Source: Erysipelotrichales bacterium (lineage in GTDB: Bacteria > Bacillota_I > Bacilli_A > Erysipelotrichales > Erysipelotrichaceae). From it: a stretch of 33,354 nucleotides of DNA. Within the stretch, counting starts at the first letter, position 1. Each line of letters starts with the position of its first letter. Of this stretch, positions 7,290 through 15,464 are shown piece after piece. The stretch is taken from positions 1 through 33,354 of the forward strand of contig JAFXJJ010000092.1 in the NCBI GenBank assembly GCA_017532345.1, written 5' to 3'. Position numbers and translations under genes: made by a program. Under the pieces are notes generated by a model. That model made no database searches. It saw only the letters and a list, made by a program, of their open reading frames with translations, and was not told the DNA's origin.

Positions 7290-8466
7290 TTACCTTCACC
7301 CCACTAGATTTTATAGCTTTCCAACATTCTTCGTCATATCGTGCATAGAATGTACGACTATCTTGACTTAGAATATCAGTTAATATGTTATCCCATTTAC
7401 TTCTTGTATCAACCTTTACATAATATGCTAGTTCACCAATACATTCAGTATACTCAATATACTTATTCATATCAGCATTTGTGCGTACATAATACATTGT
7501 TTCTTTATCTTCATCAATATACGTATACTTACTTAAGTTTTCAAACTCTTTCGATACACCTTCATATATATCTACAATATCCTGCACAACTGCATGCCCT
7601 GTAGGTAATTGTCCTGCCCCTTGTCCATGTACAACAATTTGTCCACTACTTCTTGAATATACAAAGGCGGCATTATTATTCAATGATACATTTGCAAATA
7701 CACTATTACCATCAAATAATACCGGCTCTATAACACTAGTATATGTATCATCATTACGCTTAGCTAAGGCGAATAACCGACACACAGCTCCTTGCTTAGT
7801 AAAGTAATCAATATCTTCCTTAGTAATATTACGTATACCTGTAACTTTAATCTTATCGTATTCACTAACTTGTTTGAATGCTAGTGAAGATAAAATCATC
7901 AGTTTATTTTTCACATCAATACCATCAATATCAGCACTAGGATCACTCTCAGCATATCCAGCCTCTTGCGCTTGTCGTAGTGCTACTGTAAACGGTAGCT
8001 TATCTTTCGTCATAGTATCTAGAATATAGTTTGATGTACCATTTAAAATACCACCAACCTCTAAAATATCCTCATAACGATTAATACTATGAATCATGTG
8101 AATAATTGGTAATACCCCACCAACTGATGCCTCATAGGCAAACTTCACGTTACATTCTTTAGCTAATTCATGAAGCTCCTTATAATATGCAGCTACTACA
8201 GCTTTATTGGCAGTCACAACAAACTTACCAGCTCTCATAGCTCTACTAATATAATCATAAGCAGTATCAATACCACCCATTGTTTCCACTACACCATCAA
8301 TACTTGTATCATCAATAATATCTTCAATGCTTGATGTTTTACGCTTATCTCCATCAATTCTACTAGCTTTCTCTAATATCCTAGTTACAAATATTCTTTT
8401 ATTATTCTTTAATATTTTGTCAACACCAGTACCTACTGTACCATACCCTAATATCGCTATATTCAT
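7282..8466 (-). CDS. hom: Homoserine dehydrogenase
   Basis: It reduces aspartate semialdehyde to homoserine with NAD(P)H. The 394 residues hold the N-terminal Rossmann motif GYGTVGTGV (7-15) and the catalytic region GGVLPIIHMI, GILNGTSNYILDTM and SDPSADIDGID (about 135-200). The last ~80 residues are shorter and less conserved than the ACT domain of longer Hom proteins, so feedback by threonine may work differently or act mainly on the kinase. It is the first gene of a minus-strand pair with aspartate kinase and divergent from thrC. It is transcribed from a promoter that overlaps the thrC promoter. Confidence 0.95.
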   Translation of the reverse strand: MNIAILGYGTVGTGVDKILKNNKRIFVTRILEKASRIDGDKRKTSSIEDIIDDTSIDGVVETMGGIDTAYDYISRAMRAGKFVVTANKAVVAAYYKELHELAKECNVKFAYEASVGGVLPIIHMIHSINRYEDILEVGGILNGTSNYILDTMTKDKLPFTVALRQAQEAGYAESDPSADIDGIDVKNKLMILSSLAFKQVSEYDKIKVTGIRNITKEDIDYFTKQGAVCRLFALAKRNDDTYTSVIEPVLFDGNSVFANVSLNNNAAFVYSRSSGQIVVHGQGAGQLPTGHAVVQDIVDIYEGVSKEFENLSKYTYIDEDKETMYYVRTNADMNKYIEYTECIGELAYYVKVDTRSKWDNILTDILSQDSRTFYARYDEECWKAIKSSGVKVND

Positions 8467-8491
8467 ATGTCACACCCCTGTTTTTAAAATG

Positions 8492-8505
8492 AATACACTT
8501 GTATT
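8492..8505. promoter_or_regulatory. Palindrome overlapping the thrC -35 box
   Basis: AATACACTTGTATT is a perfect 14-bp inverted repeat. It covers the -35 hexamer of the plus-strand promoter and lies just downstream of the minus-strand start site, a good position for a repressor of both units. Confidence 0.5.
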
Positions 8506-8527
8506 TAAAACAAAAACATTGTATCAT
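8499..8527 (+). promoter_or_regulatory. Promoter of the thrC-thrB unit
   Basis: -35 TTGTAT (8499-8504), 17-bp spacer, -10 TATCAT (8522-8527). A strong AAAGGAG ribosome site precedes the thrC ATG at 8565. Confidence 0.6.
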
Positions 8528-8546
8528 ATTCATAGTCTATTTACAA
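8518..8546 (-). promoter_or_regulatory. Promoter of the hom-aspartate kinase unit
   Basis: Minus strand: -35 TTGTAA (8541-8546), 17-bp spacer, -10 TACAAT (8518-8523). Its -10 overlaps the -10 of the opposite thrC promoter by two bases, so the two should compete for polymerase. Confidence 0.65.
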
Positions 8547-8564
8547 GTTTAAAGGAGATTACTT

Positions 8565-10049
8565 ATGAAAGAGTATATTAGTACTAGAAATAAAAACATC
8601 AATATATCTGCATCTAAGGCTATTATTAAAGGATTAGCAGATGATGGTGGATTATTTGTATTACCATCATTAGACCATATACAAATTAATATTGAAAGCC
8701 TACTTCATAAAAGCTATCAAGAAATCGCATTAGCTATTATGAAGCCATTTTTAAGTGATTTCACACAAGAGGAATTAACTAACTGTATTACTAACGCATA
8801 CGCCTCTACGTTTGATACTAATGAAATCACACCAATTACTAAGCTTAATGAAAATGAATATGTATTAGAATTAAGTCATGGACGAACATCTGCCTTTAAG
8901 GATGTCGCATTATCATTACTTCCTTACTTAATGACTTCTTCTTTAAAGATTAATGATTCTAAAGATAAAACATTAATTCTTACTGCTACTAGTGGAGATA
9001 CTGGTAAGGCTGCATTAGAAGGCTTTAAAAATGTTGATGATATCTCAATTATGGTATTCTATCCATTATCAGGTGTTAGTCCAATTCAGGAAAAACAAAT
9101 GATTTCCACAGATGGAAATAATGTCGTTGTTTGTGGGATTCATGGTAATTTCGATGATGCCCAAAGTGCTGTAAAGGTAGCTTTCAACTCCAAGGAACTA
9201 AATGACTTTGCGAGTGCTAATGGATATCAATTATCTAGTGCTAACTCGATTAATATTGGTAGACTACTACCTCAAATCGTATATTATTTTGTAAGCTATG
9301 TACGTTTAATTGAACGTAAAGAAATTACATTAGGTGAAGAAATCAACTTCTCTGTGCCTACTGGTAACTTTGGCGATATATTAGCTGGCTACATTGCAAA
9401 GTGTATTGGACTACCTATTAATACATTACTATGTGCTAGTAATTCAAACAATGTTTTATTTGAATTCTTATCTACAGGAATTTATGACCGTAATAAAGAA
9501 TTAGTGAAAACAATCTCTCCATCAATGGATATCTTAATATCTTCTAATCTAGAACGTTTATTATACTATGCTTCTAATGATACAGATTATGTGGCATCAT
9601 TAATGAAGTCACTACAAGATACTGGTAAATATGAAATCACAAATGAACTATTGGGTAAACTACAAACAACATTCTATCCTTCTTTCGCCACTGAAAAGGA
9701 AACAAAGGAATGTATCCATCATGTGTATGAGAAATATAACTATGTTTTAGATCCTCATAGTGCTGTTGGTTATAAGGCTCTTGTTGATTATAAGCGTGAT
9801 ACTCAAGATACTCGTAAATGTATAGTACTTAATACAGCATCACCATTTAAATTTGCTGATGATGTTTTAGATGCTTTACAAATTAAGAAATCCGATGATT
9901 CCTTTACTAATCTAACTATTCTTGAAGAAGCTACTGGATTGGCTATTCCTAAGAATTTAAAGAGCTTAAAAGATTTAGATATCTTACATAACAACAAAAT
10001 CAATAAAGACAATATATTAGATTTTATTAGAGAAAAGATGGTGAAATAA
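8565..10049 (+). CDS. thrC: Threonine synthase
   Basis: The PLP enzyme converts O-phosphohomoserine to threonine. At 494 residues it is of the long class (similar to E. coli and yeast enzymes). The N-terminal region has DDGGLFVLP (26-34), and the PLP lysine is expected at Lys112 in SHGRTSAFKDVAL. The phosphate-binding stretch LTATSGDTGKAALEG and SANSINIGRLLPQIVYYF follow as in the family. Its stop overlaps the thrB start by one base (TAATG), so the pair is co-translated. It makes the last step of the pathway begun by the divergent kinase/dehydrogenase pair. Confidence 0.95.
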   Translation: MKEYISTRNKNINISASKAIIKGLADDGGLFVLPSLDHIQINIESLLHKSYQEIALAIMKPFLSDFTQEELTNCITNAYASTFDTNEITPITKLNENEYVLELSHGRTSAFKDVALSLLPYLMTSSLKINDSKDKTLILTATSGDTGKAALEGFKNVDDISIMVFYPLSGVSPIQEKQMISTDGNNVVVCGIHGNFDDAQSAVKVAFNSKELNDFASANGYQLSSANSINIGRLLPQIVYYFVSYVRLIERKEITLGEEINFSVPTGNFGDILAGYIAKCIGLPINTLLCASNSNNVLFEFLSTGIYDRNKELVKTISPSMDILISSNLERLLYYASNDTDYVASLMKSLQDTGKYEITNELLGKLQTTFYPSFATEKETKECIHHVYEKYNYVLDPHSAVGYKALVDYKRDTQDTRKCIVLNTASPFKFADDVLDALQIKKSDDSFTNLTILEEATGLAIPKNLKSLKDLDILHNNKINKDNILDFIREKMVK

Positions 10050-10945
10050 TGATACGTATTGAAGTACCTGCAACTACCGCAAACATCGGACCTTGCTTTG
10101 ATACTTGTGGTATTGCTTTAAACATCTATAATTCATTTAGTTTTGAATATGCCGATACATTACTAATTGAAGGCTGTGATGAAGCATATGCAAATGAAAA
10201 TAACTTAGTATTTACATCATATAAACACGTATTTGACTATTTAAAATTACCACTACGTAATGTACATATCATTATTCAAGCAAATGTACCTGTATCTAGA
10301 GGTTTGGGTAGTAGCTCCACTTGTATTATTGGTGGTGTATTAGGAGCTAATGCTTTACTAGATTATCCTTTAAGTAAGGATGAAATCTTTATGCTTTGTA
10401 CAGAAATTGAGGGACATCCAGATAATATTGCTCCTGCTCTTTTTGGTGGCTTAACAGCCAGTTTAATGACAGATGGCAAGCCTTATAATGTTAACTATGA
10501 TATTAATAAAGACTTCAAGTTCTGTGCATGTATTCCTAACTTTGAACTTAAAACTAGTTTAGCTAGAAGTGTCCTTCCTAAAGAAGTTACATATCATGAT
10601 GCCATTTACAATGTATCTAGAGCTGCTGTTTCTTTAAAATGTTGGGAAACTAAAGATTATGAATTACTATCAATCGCATTAGATGATACACTACATCAAC
10701 CATATCGCAGCAAATTAATTGATGAGTATGATGAAATCATGGAATTATCTAAGAAAGCTGGTGCTATCGCTTCTTTCATTAGTGGTGCAGGTCCAACTAT
10801 TATGACTATTTATGATAATGATGATTATGTAGATACTCTAAAAAGCTTCGTGAAAGATTTACATAACACATGGACAATTATGCCTTTAAAGGTTGAATTA
10901 AATGGTGCCTTAGAAAGAAATGGAGTGAGATACAATGGCAGATAA
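10049..10945 (+). CDS. thrB: Homoserine kinase
   Basis: This GHMP-family kinase phosphorylates homoserine with ATP. It is 298 residues long with the N-terminal PATTANIGPCFDTCGIAL, the ATP loop PVSRGLGSSST (81-91) and the C-terminal motif SGAGPTIM. It shares one base with thrC and overlaps the next gene by 11 bases, so it is embedded in a tightly packed operon. Length and motifs are normal. Confidence 0.95.
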   Translation: MIRIEVPATTANIGPCFDTCGIALNIYNSFSFEYADTLLIEGCDEAYANENNLVFTSYKHVFDYLKLPLRNVHIIIQANVPVSRGLGSSSTCIIGGVLGANALLDYPLSKDEIFMLCTEIEGHPDNIAPALFGGLTASLMTDGKPYNVNYDINKDFKFCACIPNFELKTSLARSVLPKEVTYHDAIYNVSRAAVSLKCWETKDYELLSIALDDTLHQPYRSKLIDEYDEIMELSKKAGAIASFISGAGPTIMTIYDNDDYVDTLKSFVKDLHNTWTIMPLKVELNGALERNGVRYNGR

Positions 10946-11372
10946 ATACTTGATAGTGAATCAGAAAATCTTGCCTGATTTCTACGATAAGGTAATTGAA
11001 GCACGCAATATGATTCAAAGTGGTCAATGTAAGAATGTTAGTGAAGCTGTTAAGCAAGTGGGAATTAGTCGATCAACATATTATAAGTTCAAAGATTATA
11101 TTTATCTTCCTACTGAGAATAGTGTCGGTAAGAAGGCAGTAATTAGTTGTATGTTGATGCATCGACGTGGTGTACTTAGCGATGTATTGAATCTATTAAG
11201 TGCTTATTACGCTAATATCCTAACTATTAACCAAAGTATTCCGATTAACGGACAAGCTGCTGTTACTATTTCTCTAGACATTAACGATGTACCTATCACA
11301 ATTGATGAATTAACAGAAAAGATTCATGATCTTAGAGGAGTTACACAAGCTAAACTAGTTGCCTTTGACTAG
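10935..11372 (+). CDS. ACT-domain protein with N-terminal HTH (PheB/UPF0735-like)
   Basis: A 145-residue protein. Residues 35-52 (VSEAVKQVGISRSTYYKF) look like a helix-turn-helix, and residues 67-145 form an ACT domain (KKAVISCMLMHRRGVLSDVLNLLS...). The sequence resembles the UPF0735/PheB family, whose members occur next to amino-acid biosynthesis genes; a catalytic role has never been clear to me. The HTH plus amino-acid-binding ACT and its place in the threonine operon suggest that it senses threonine or another amino acid and acts on the divergent promoters at 8492-8546. It overlaps thrB by 11 bases, with GGAGTGAG as ribosome site. Confidence 0.8.
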   Translation: MADKYLIVNQKILPDFYDKVIEARNMIQSGQCKNVSEAVKQVGISRSTYYKFKDYIYLPTENSVGKKAVISCMLMHRRGVLSDVLNLLSAYYANILTINQSIPINGQAAVTISLDINDVPITIDELTEKIHDLRGVTQAKLVAFD

Positions 11373-11386
11373 AAATTGTATATAAT
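11359..11386 (+). promoter_or_regulatory. Promoter of the FRG-domain gene
   Basis: -35 TTGCCT (11359-11364), 16-bp spacer, -10 TATAAT (11381-11386). The -35 lies inside the end of the ACT gene, so the next gene can be expressed apart from the threonine operon. Confidence 0.5.
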
Positions 11387-11415
11387 TATTAGAAGAGTGT
11401 TTAGGAGGATAGATA

Positions 11416-12243
11416 ATGAAAGAAATTGTGATTAACAGTTGGGATGAATTACAGAATTTAATATTCAAAGATGTTTGGGATGAATCCATTAAACGTTATC
11501 GTTCTTGTTACATATATCGTGGGGTATCTCATAAAGACTTTGATTTAGTGCCTAAGCTAAATCGTGTATGTTCACACAACTTACAATTGGAAGATGATTT
11601 ACTTCGTAATTTCAAAAAATATGGTAGTGCTGATTTAGGTGGATATCAAAACTTCTGGCAAATCGTAGCCCTTGCGCAACACCACGGATTACCAACACGT
11701 CTTTTAGACTGGACATATTCTCCATTAGTTGCTGCTCACTTTGCCACATGCGATATTGAAGAATACGATCATGATGGAGCTATTATGTGTTTAAACTTCG
11801 ATGCACTTAATGATCAATTACCTGAAAAGATGGCTAATATAGCGCGTGAATACAATTCTAAATGCTTTACTATTGATATGCTTAATGCTACAGTAAGTAA
11901 CTTTAAAGAAGTAAAACAAATGTCAGATAAGCCATTTGCCTTCTTCTTTGAACCTGCTAGTATTTCTGACCGTATTGTTAACCAATATGCACTATTCTCT
12001 GTGGTTAGTGATTCTAGTGTATTATTAAGTGAAATCTTAAAGGACTATCCTGATTTATGTATGAAAATCATTATTCCGAAAGAAGTAAAACTAGAGCTAC
12101 GTGATAAGCTTGACTATATCAACATGTCAGAACGCTTTATCTACCCTGGCTTAGATGGTATTTGCACATGGTTAACTAGACGCTATGCTAATCTAGGACC
12201 ATACTACAACAAAAAACACAACAACGATTTTAATAAAGACTAA
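11416..12243 (+). CDS. FRG-domain protein
   Basis: A 275-residue soluble protein with the FRG domain: YIYRGVSHKDFDLVPKLNR (about 32-50) and QHHGLPTRLLDWTYSPLVAAHFA (about 89-111) are its two hallmark blocks. The biochemical role of FRG proteins is unsettled. They occur singly in many bacteria and phages and are often found in accessory or defence-like regions. Here the gene stands alone between the threonine operon and a sugar-type importer, with AGGAGG as ribosome site and a terminator at its stop. There is no adjacent antitoxin or phage gene, so the context gives no direct clue. Codon use resembles its neighbours. Confidence 0.85.
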   Translation: MKEIVINSWDELQNLIFKDVWDESIKRYRSCYIYRGVSHKDFDLVPKLNRVCSHNLQLEDDLLRNFKKYGSADLGGYQNFWQIVALAQHHGLPTRLLDWTYSPLVAAHFATCDIEEYDHDGAIMCLNFDALNDQLPEKMANIAREYNSKCFTIDMLNATVSNFKEVKQMSDKPFAFFFEPASISDRIVNQYALFSVVSDSSVLLSEILKDYPDLCMKIIIPKEVKLELRDKLDYINMSERFIYPGLDGICTWLTRRYANLGPYYNKKHNNDFNKD

Positions 12244-12266
12244 CAGCTACATAGCTGTTTTCTTTT
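12242..12266 (+). terminator. Terminator of the FRG-domain gene
   Basis: AACAGCT-ACAT-AGCTGTT, a 7-bp stem that begins within the TAA stop, followed by TTTTCTTTT. Confidence 0.7.
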
Positions 12267-12344
12267 ACCCTTATTTACTACTATATCTAGAGCTATTTTT
12301 ATGAAAGAAAAAGCAATTTCTGAAAATATGAAAACATCATATAT

Positions 12345-12359
12345 TGTAACCGAGTTACA
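12345..12359. promoter_or_regulatory. Operator candidate upstream of the binding-protein gene
   Basis: TGTAACCGAGTTACA has perfect 6-bp arms around CGA. It lies 44 bases before the -35 box and resembles sites bound by LacI- or GntR-type regulators. No such regulator is encoded in this window. Confidence 0.4.
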
Positions 12360-12403
12360 TTTAAAAAATTACTAAATTTTCACATTACCAACACAAATAA
12401 TTA

Positions 12404-12432
12404 TTGTTTTCAAAAAAAACTTATACTATAAT
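12404..12432 (+). promoter_or_regulatory. Promoter of the binding-protein gene
   Basis: -35 TTGTTT (12404-12409), 17-bp spacer containing an A8 run, -10 TATAAT (12427-12432). The ATG at 12484 follows a GAGGAGG ribosome site. Confidence 0.7.
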
Positions 12433-12483
12433 TAGTACGTATTAAAAAGATACATTTACTGTACTTTTAATGAGGAGGAAAAC

Positions 12484-13794
12484 ATGAAAAAATTATTCAA
12501 AATTGTTCTTGCTGCATTAATGGTTATGTCTATGGCTGCTTGTTCAAACAATGCAGGTAACGAAGGCGGCAACGAAGAAACAGGAATTACACTTCCAGCT
12601 GAAGGAACTACTGTTACTATTTGGCACACATTCACAAATGACCAATTAACAACTTTAGAAGCTATCGCTGAAGAATTCAACAAAACTAACGAATACGGTA
12701 TTACTGTTAAAGTTGAATCTCAAACTTATGATGGATTCTTAGATACTGTTAAGACTAACGTTTATAACGGTACTGGTCCTGATATGATTTTAAACTACGC
12801 TTCAGCTGCTGCTGACTATGTTACTGATGAATTAGTAGTTGATTTAAGCAAATACATCAACGATCCTGAAATCGGTATCCCTGGTTATGCTGAATCAAAA
12901 CCTGCTGGTGTTGTTGCTGAAGAATTTGCATTTGAAGATGGTCAACAACATATCATCATCACTCAACAAACTGGTCCTATTTTCTTCTACAACAAAACTA
13001 TGTATGATCAATTAGGATTAAAACCTGCTACTACTTGGGCTGAAGTTAAATCTAACGCTCAAACAATTAACAAAGAATTAGGTATCGTAGGTTTCGCATT
13101 AGACTCAATCACTGACGTTACTCAAACATTAATCATGCAAGGTGGAAGCTCTTATATCGATACAGAAGCTAGAGAAATCACTTTCAACGATGCTACTACT
13201 GAAAAGATTATCAACTATATCGCTGATGGTTGTAAGGAAAAATATTTCTCAATCAACCCAACAAACAGCTACTTCTCAGCTGATATGATTTCTGGTCAAG
13301 TTGCTGGTTACATTGGTTCAGTTGCTGGTTTACCATACGTTGCTGGTCAAGGTATCTTCGCTGCTGATGGTACTGCTGAATTAGCTACAGCTGCATTACC
13401 TTTAGAAGGTACAAAATGGACTCCTGCTTGGGACCGTGGTATGATGGTATTCAATTATGATGATGCTGATCGTGCTGTTGCTTCTTACTTATTCATCAAG
13501 TATTTCACAGAAACTGAAAACAGCTTAAAATGGAACATGGCTATGAACGCTTTATCTCCATATTTCGCAGTTCAAGAAGTTGCTGAATATCAAGCTTACT
13601 TAGAAGCTAACCCTGCATTACAATCATTAGCTGAACAAACAGCTTATGCTGGTGTATTACCAACAGTTACAGGTTCTGCTACAGTTCGTACAGAATTACA
13701 AGATGCTGTTAAAGTTGTTGCTGCTGGTGAAGCTACTGCTACTGAAGCTTTAGCAGAATTAGAAGCTAACTCTAACGCTGCATTACAAGACTAA
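12484..13794 (+). CDS. ABC-importer solute-binding lipoprotein (family 1, UgpB-like)
   Basis: An extracellular binding protein of 436 residues. The signal peptide ends in the lipobox SMAAC with the lipidated Cys at residue 20, followed by an Asn/Gly/Glu-rich linker. The mature domain starts TVTIWHTFTNDQL and shows the family-1 fold (GPDMILNYAS, PIFFYNKTMYDQLG, SYFSADMISGQVAGYIGS). The sequence is closest in style to UgpB/maltose-type binding proteins. It should feed the permeases encoded at 17.8-19.7 kb, from which it is separated by a chemoreceptor-like gene and a phosphodiesterase gene. It has its own promoter and terminator, fitting the higher expression usual for binding proteins. Ligand unknown; a sugar or glycerophosphodiester is likely. 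Confidence 0.88.
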   Translation: MKKLFKIVLAALMVMSMAACSNNAGNEGGNEETGITLPAEGTTVTIWHTFTNDQLTTLEAIAEEFNKTNEYGITVKVESQTYDGFLDTVKTNVYNGTGPDMILNYASAAADYVTDELVVDLSKYINDPEIGIPGYAESKPAGVVAEEFAFEDGQQHIIITQQTGPIFFYNKTMYDQLGLKPATTWAEVKSNAQTINKELGIVGFALDSITDVTQTLIMQGGSSYIDTEAREITFNDATTEKIINYIADGCKEKYFSINPTNSYFSADMISGQVAGYIGSVAGLPYVAGQGIFAADGTAELATAALPLEGTKWTPAWDRGMMVFNYDDADRAVASYLFIKYFTETENSLKWNMAMNALSPYFAVQEVAEYQAYLEANPALQSLAEQTAYAGVLPTVTGSATVRTELQDAVKVVAAGEATATEALAELEANSNAALQD

Positions 13795-13813
13795 TTGTAA
13801 ATAGCTATTACTT

Positions 13814-13842
13814 GAAGGACATGAAAATGTCCTTCTTTTTTT
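13814..13842 (+). terminator. Terminator after the binding-protein gene
   Basis: GAAGGACAT-GAAA-ATGTCCTTC, a perfect 9-bp stem with a GNRA loop, then seven Ts. Confidence 0.95.
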
Positions 13843-13896
13843 ATTATCTTATCCCTCTAAAAGCCTCATTAATTCATACTTTTTTAAGCATCTCAT

Positions 13897-13925
13897 TTTA
13901 CAATACCATCATCGTGTTATACAAT
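13897..13925 (+). promoter_or_regulatory. Promoter of the chemoreceptor-like gene
   Basis: -35 TTTACA (13897-13902), 17-bp spacer, -10 TACAAT (13920-13925), 34 bases before the start codon. Confidence 0.6.
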
Positions 13926-13959
13926 TACATTAGCTAACCAAATAAAAGGAGATAATAAT

Positions 13960-15309
13960 ATGAAACTACCTAATTTAGCGAATATGTCTGACCAACAAAA
14001 AATAAAAGTCAATTTGCAATTAATTTTCGTATCAAGTATTCTATTTGCAATACTCAATTTTCTATCAGGAAATAAAGTTGCAGCACTAGTCACTGTACTG
14101 GTAGGTGCAAGCGTCTGCTTGATTGAACGCTTTGCATTAACTAAGACTTCCCTTACTGTACAAACTACCTTCTTGGGAATTGGGCAATTTCTAATTATGT
14201 ATTTAACTGGCTTTTTTGATGGACGTGTACATGAAGTGTTCCCATTCTTCTTAACTTCATTAATCATGACTAGTCTATACTTCAATATCAAGGCTCTTAT
14301 CTATCAGTCTGGATATATCACATTCACAATTATCGTAACGATGCTTTTCTTAAAGAATGCTTACTCCCCTGATGCTACATCTCAAATGATTAAGGGATTA
14401 GTCGTTATTTTCTTAGCTACATTTATTTTATTGTTAATCTTGAAATATGCTAATGATGTTATTAAAGATTCTGAAAGTAAAAATGGTCAAATTGAAACAA
14501 TGTTAGCACAAAATGAAGAAACACTTGCTTCAAGTCAACAATTAATGAATGAGCAACAAGAAATCATCTCACAAATCCATTCATGTACTGATTCGATTAC
14601 TGTTACATCGAATAATATGAACTCATTATCAAACGACTTATCAACAGGTGTTAGTGAACAAGAATTAGCTCTTCAAAATCTAAGTGGTTCTATTGATGAA
14701 ATTTCAAATAGCGTAAAAGACGTTGCAAATGCAGCTAAACGTGGACAACTACTATCAACTGAAACTGAAGGTGTTGTGCAAGAGGGCAAACAAAATATGG
14801 AAGATATGCTTAAGGCTATGCATGATTTAAAAGAAGTATCTACACGTATTAATAAAGTTGTGAAGGAAATTGATAATATCGCATTCCAAACTAACATCTT
14901 GGCACTTAATGCTGCCGTTGAAGCTGCTAGAGCAGGTGTTGCTGGTAAAGGCTTTGCGGTAGTAGCTGAAGAAGTTGGTAACTTAGCTCAAAAGAGTGCT
15001 GCATCTGCTAAGGATACAGCTGTTCTTATGGAACAAATCGTACAATCAGTAGATAAGGGAATCAAAATTTCTGATCATGCTGTTACTGCCTTTAACTCAG
15101 TAGTTGATGCCGAAAGTAAAACACAAGGCATCTTAGAAGAAATTTCTTCATTATCTAATCACCAAGAAACTTCAATGAATGACTTAGTGTTAAGTTCTTC
15201 ATCAATCGAACAAGTTATCGGTAAAAATAAGGTTATTGCTAATGAGTGTACAAGTATGGCTACTGAATTAACTACTAATAGTAATGCCTTGATTGATATC
15301 GTATCTTAA
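13960..15309 (+). CDS. Methyl-accepting chemotaxis-type protein with membrane sensor region
   Basis: A 449-residue protein. The first ~165 residues contain about six hydrophobic segments with very short loops and no extracellular sensor domain. A coiled-coil cytoplasmic part follows, with the receptor hairpin tip around residues 305-345 ([40 protein letters not shown]). Such proteins normally signal to CheA/CheW. No other chemotaxis gene is present in the window. It lies between the binding protein and the rest of the importer with its own promoter and terminator, so it may report on uptake or on membrane state. No HAMP domain is obvious. The role in motility is unproven. Confidence 0.88.
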   Translation: MKLPNLANMSDQQKIKVNLQLIFVSSILFAILNFLSGNKVAALVTVLVGASVCLIERFALTKTSLTVQTTFLGIGQFLIMYLTGFFDGRVHEVFPFFLTSLIMTSLYFNIKALIYQSGYITFTIIVTMLFLKNAYSPDATSQMIKGLVVIFLATFILLLILKYANDVIKDSESKNGQIETMLAQNEETLASSQQLMNEQQEIISQIHSCTDSITVTSNNMNSLSNDLSTGVSEQELALQNLSGSIDEISNSVKDVANAAKRGQLLSTETEGVVQEGKQNMEDMLKAMHDLKEVSTRINKVVKEIDNIAFQTNILALNAAVEAARAGVAGKGFAVVAEEVGNLAQKSAASAKDTAVLMEQIVQSVDKGIKISDHAVTAFNSVVDAESKTQGILEEISSLSNHQETSMNDLVLSSSSIEQVIGKNKVIANECTSMATELTTNSNALIDIVS

Positions 15310-15315
15310 TGAATA

Positions 15316-15342
15316 AACCAATTGGATAATCCAATTGGTTTT
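15316..15342 (+). terminator. Terminator after the chemoreceptor-like gene
   Basis: AACCAATTGGA-TAA-TCCAATTGGTT, an 11-bp perfect stem followed by TTTTC; the T run is short. Confidence 0.75.
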
Positions 15343-15420
15343 CATTTCCATTAGGCTATTAAATTTCAGAAAATCTCTAAAATGATATCTTTAAATCTTT
15401 TAAATGTGCAATAATTATTA

Positions 15421-15426
15421 TATAAT
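15421..15426 (+). promoter_or_regulatory. -10 box before the phosphodiesterase-importer operon
   Basis: A perfect TATAAT lies 38 bases before the start at 15465, but the best -35 at the right spacing is only TTTTAA (15398-15403). This suggests a weak or activator-dependent promoter. The ribosome site AAAAGGGGGG is very strong. Confidence 0.45.
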
Positions 15427-15464
15427 ATTCTTGAGATTTTATGTAAAAGGGGGGATCTCCCACA

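Noticed and set aside
8467..8564. T-box or amino-acid riboswitch leader for the threonine genes.
   Set aside because: The leaders on both strands are too short (about 40-50 bases) and show no terminator or T-box sequence.
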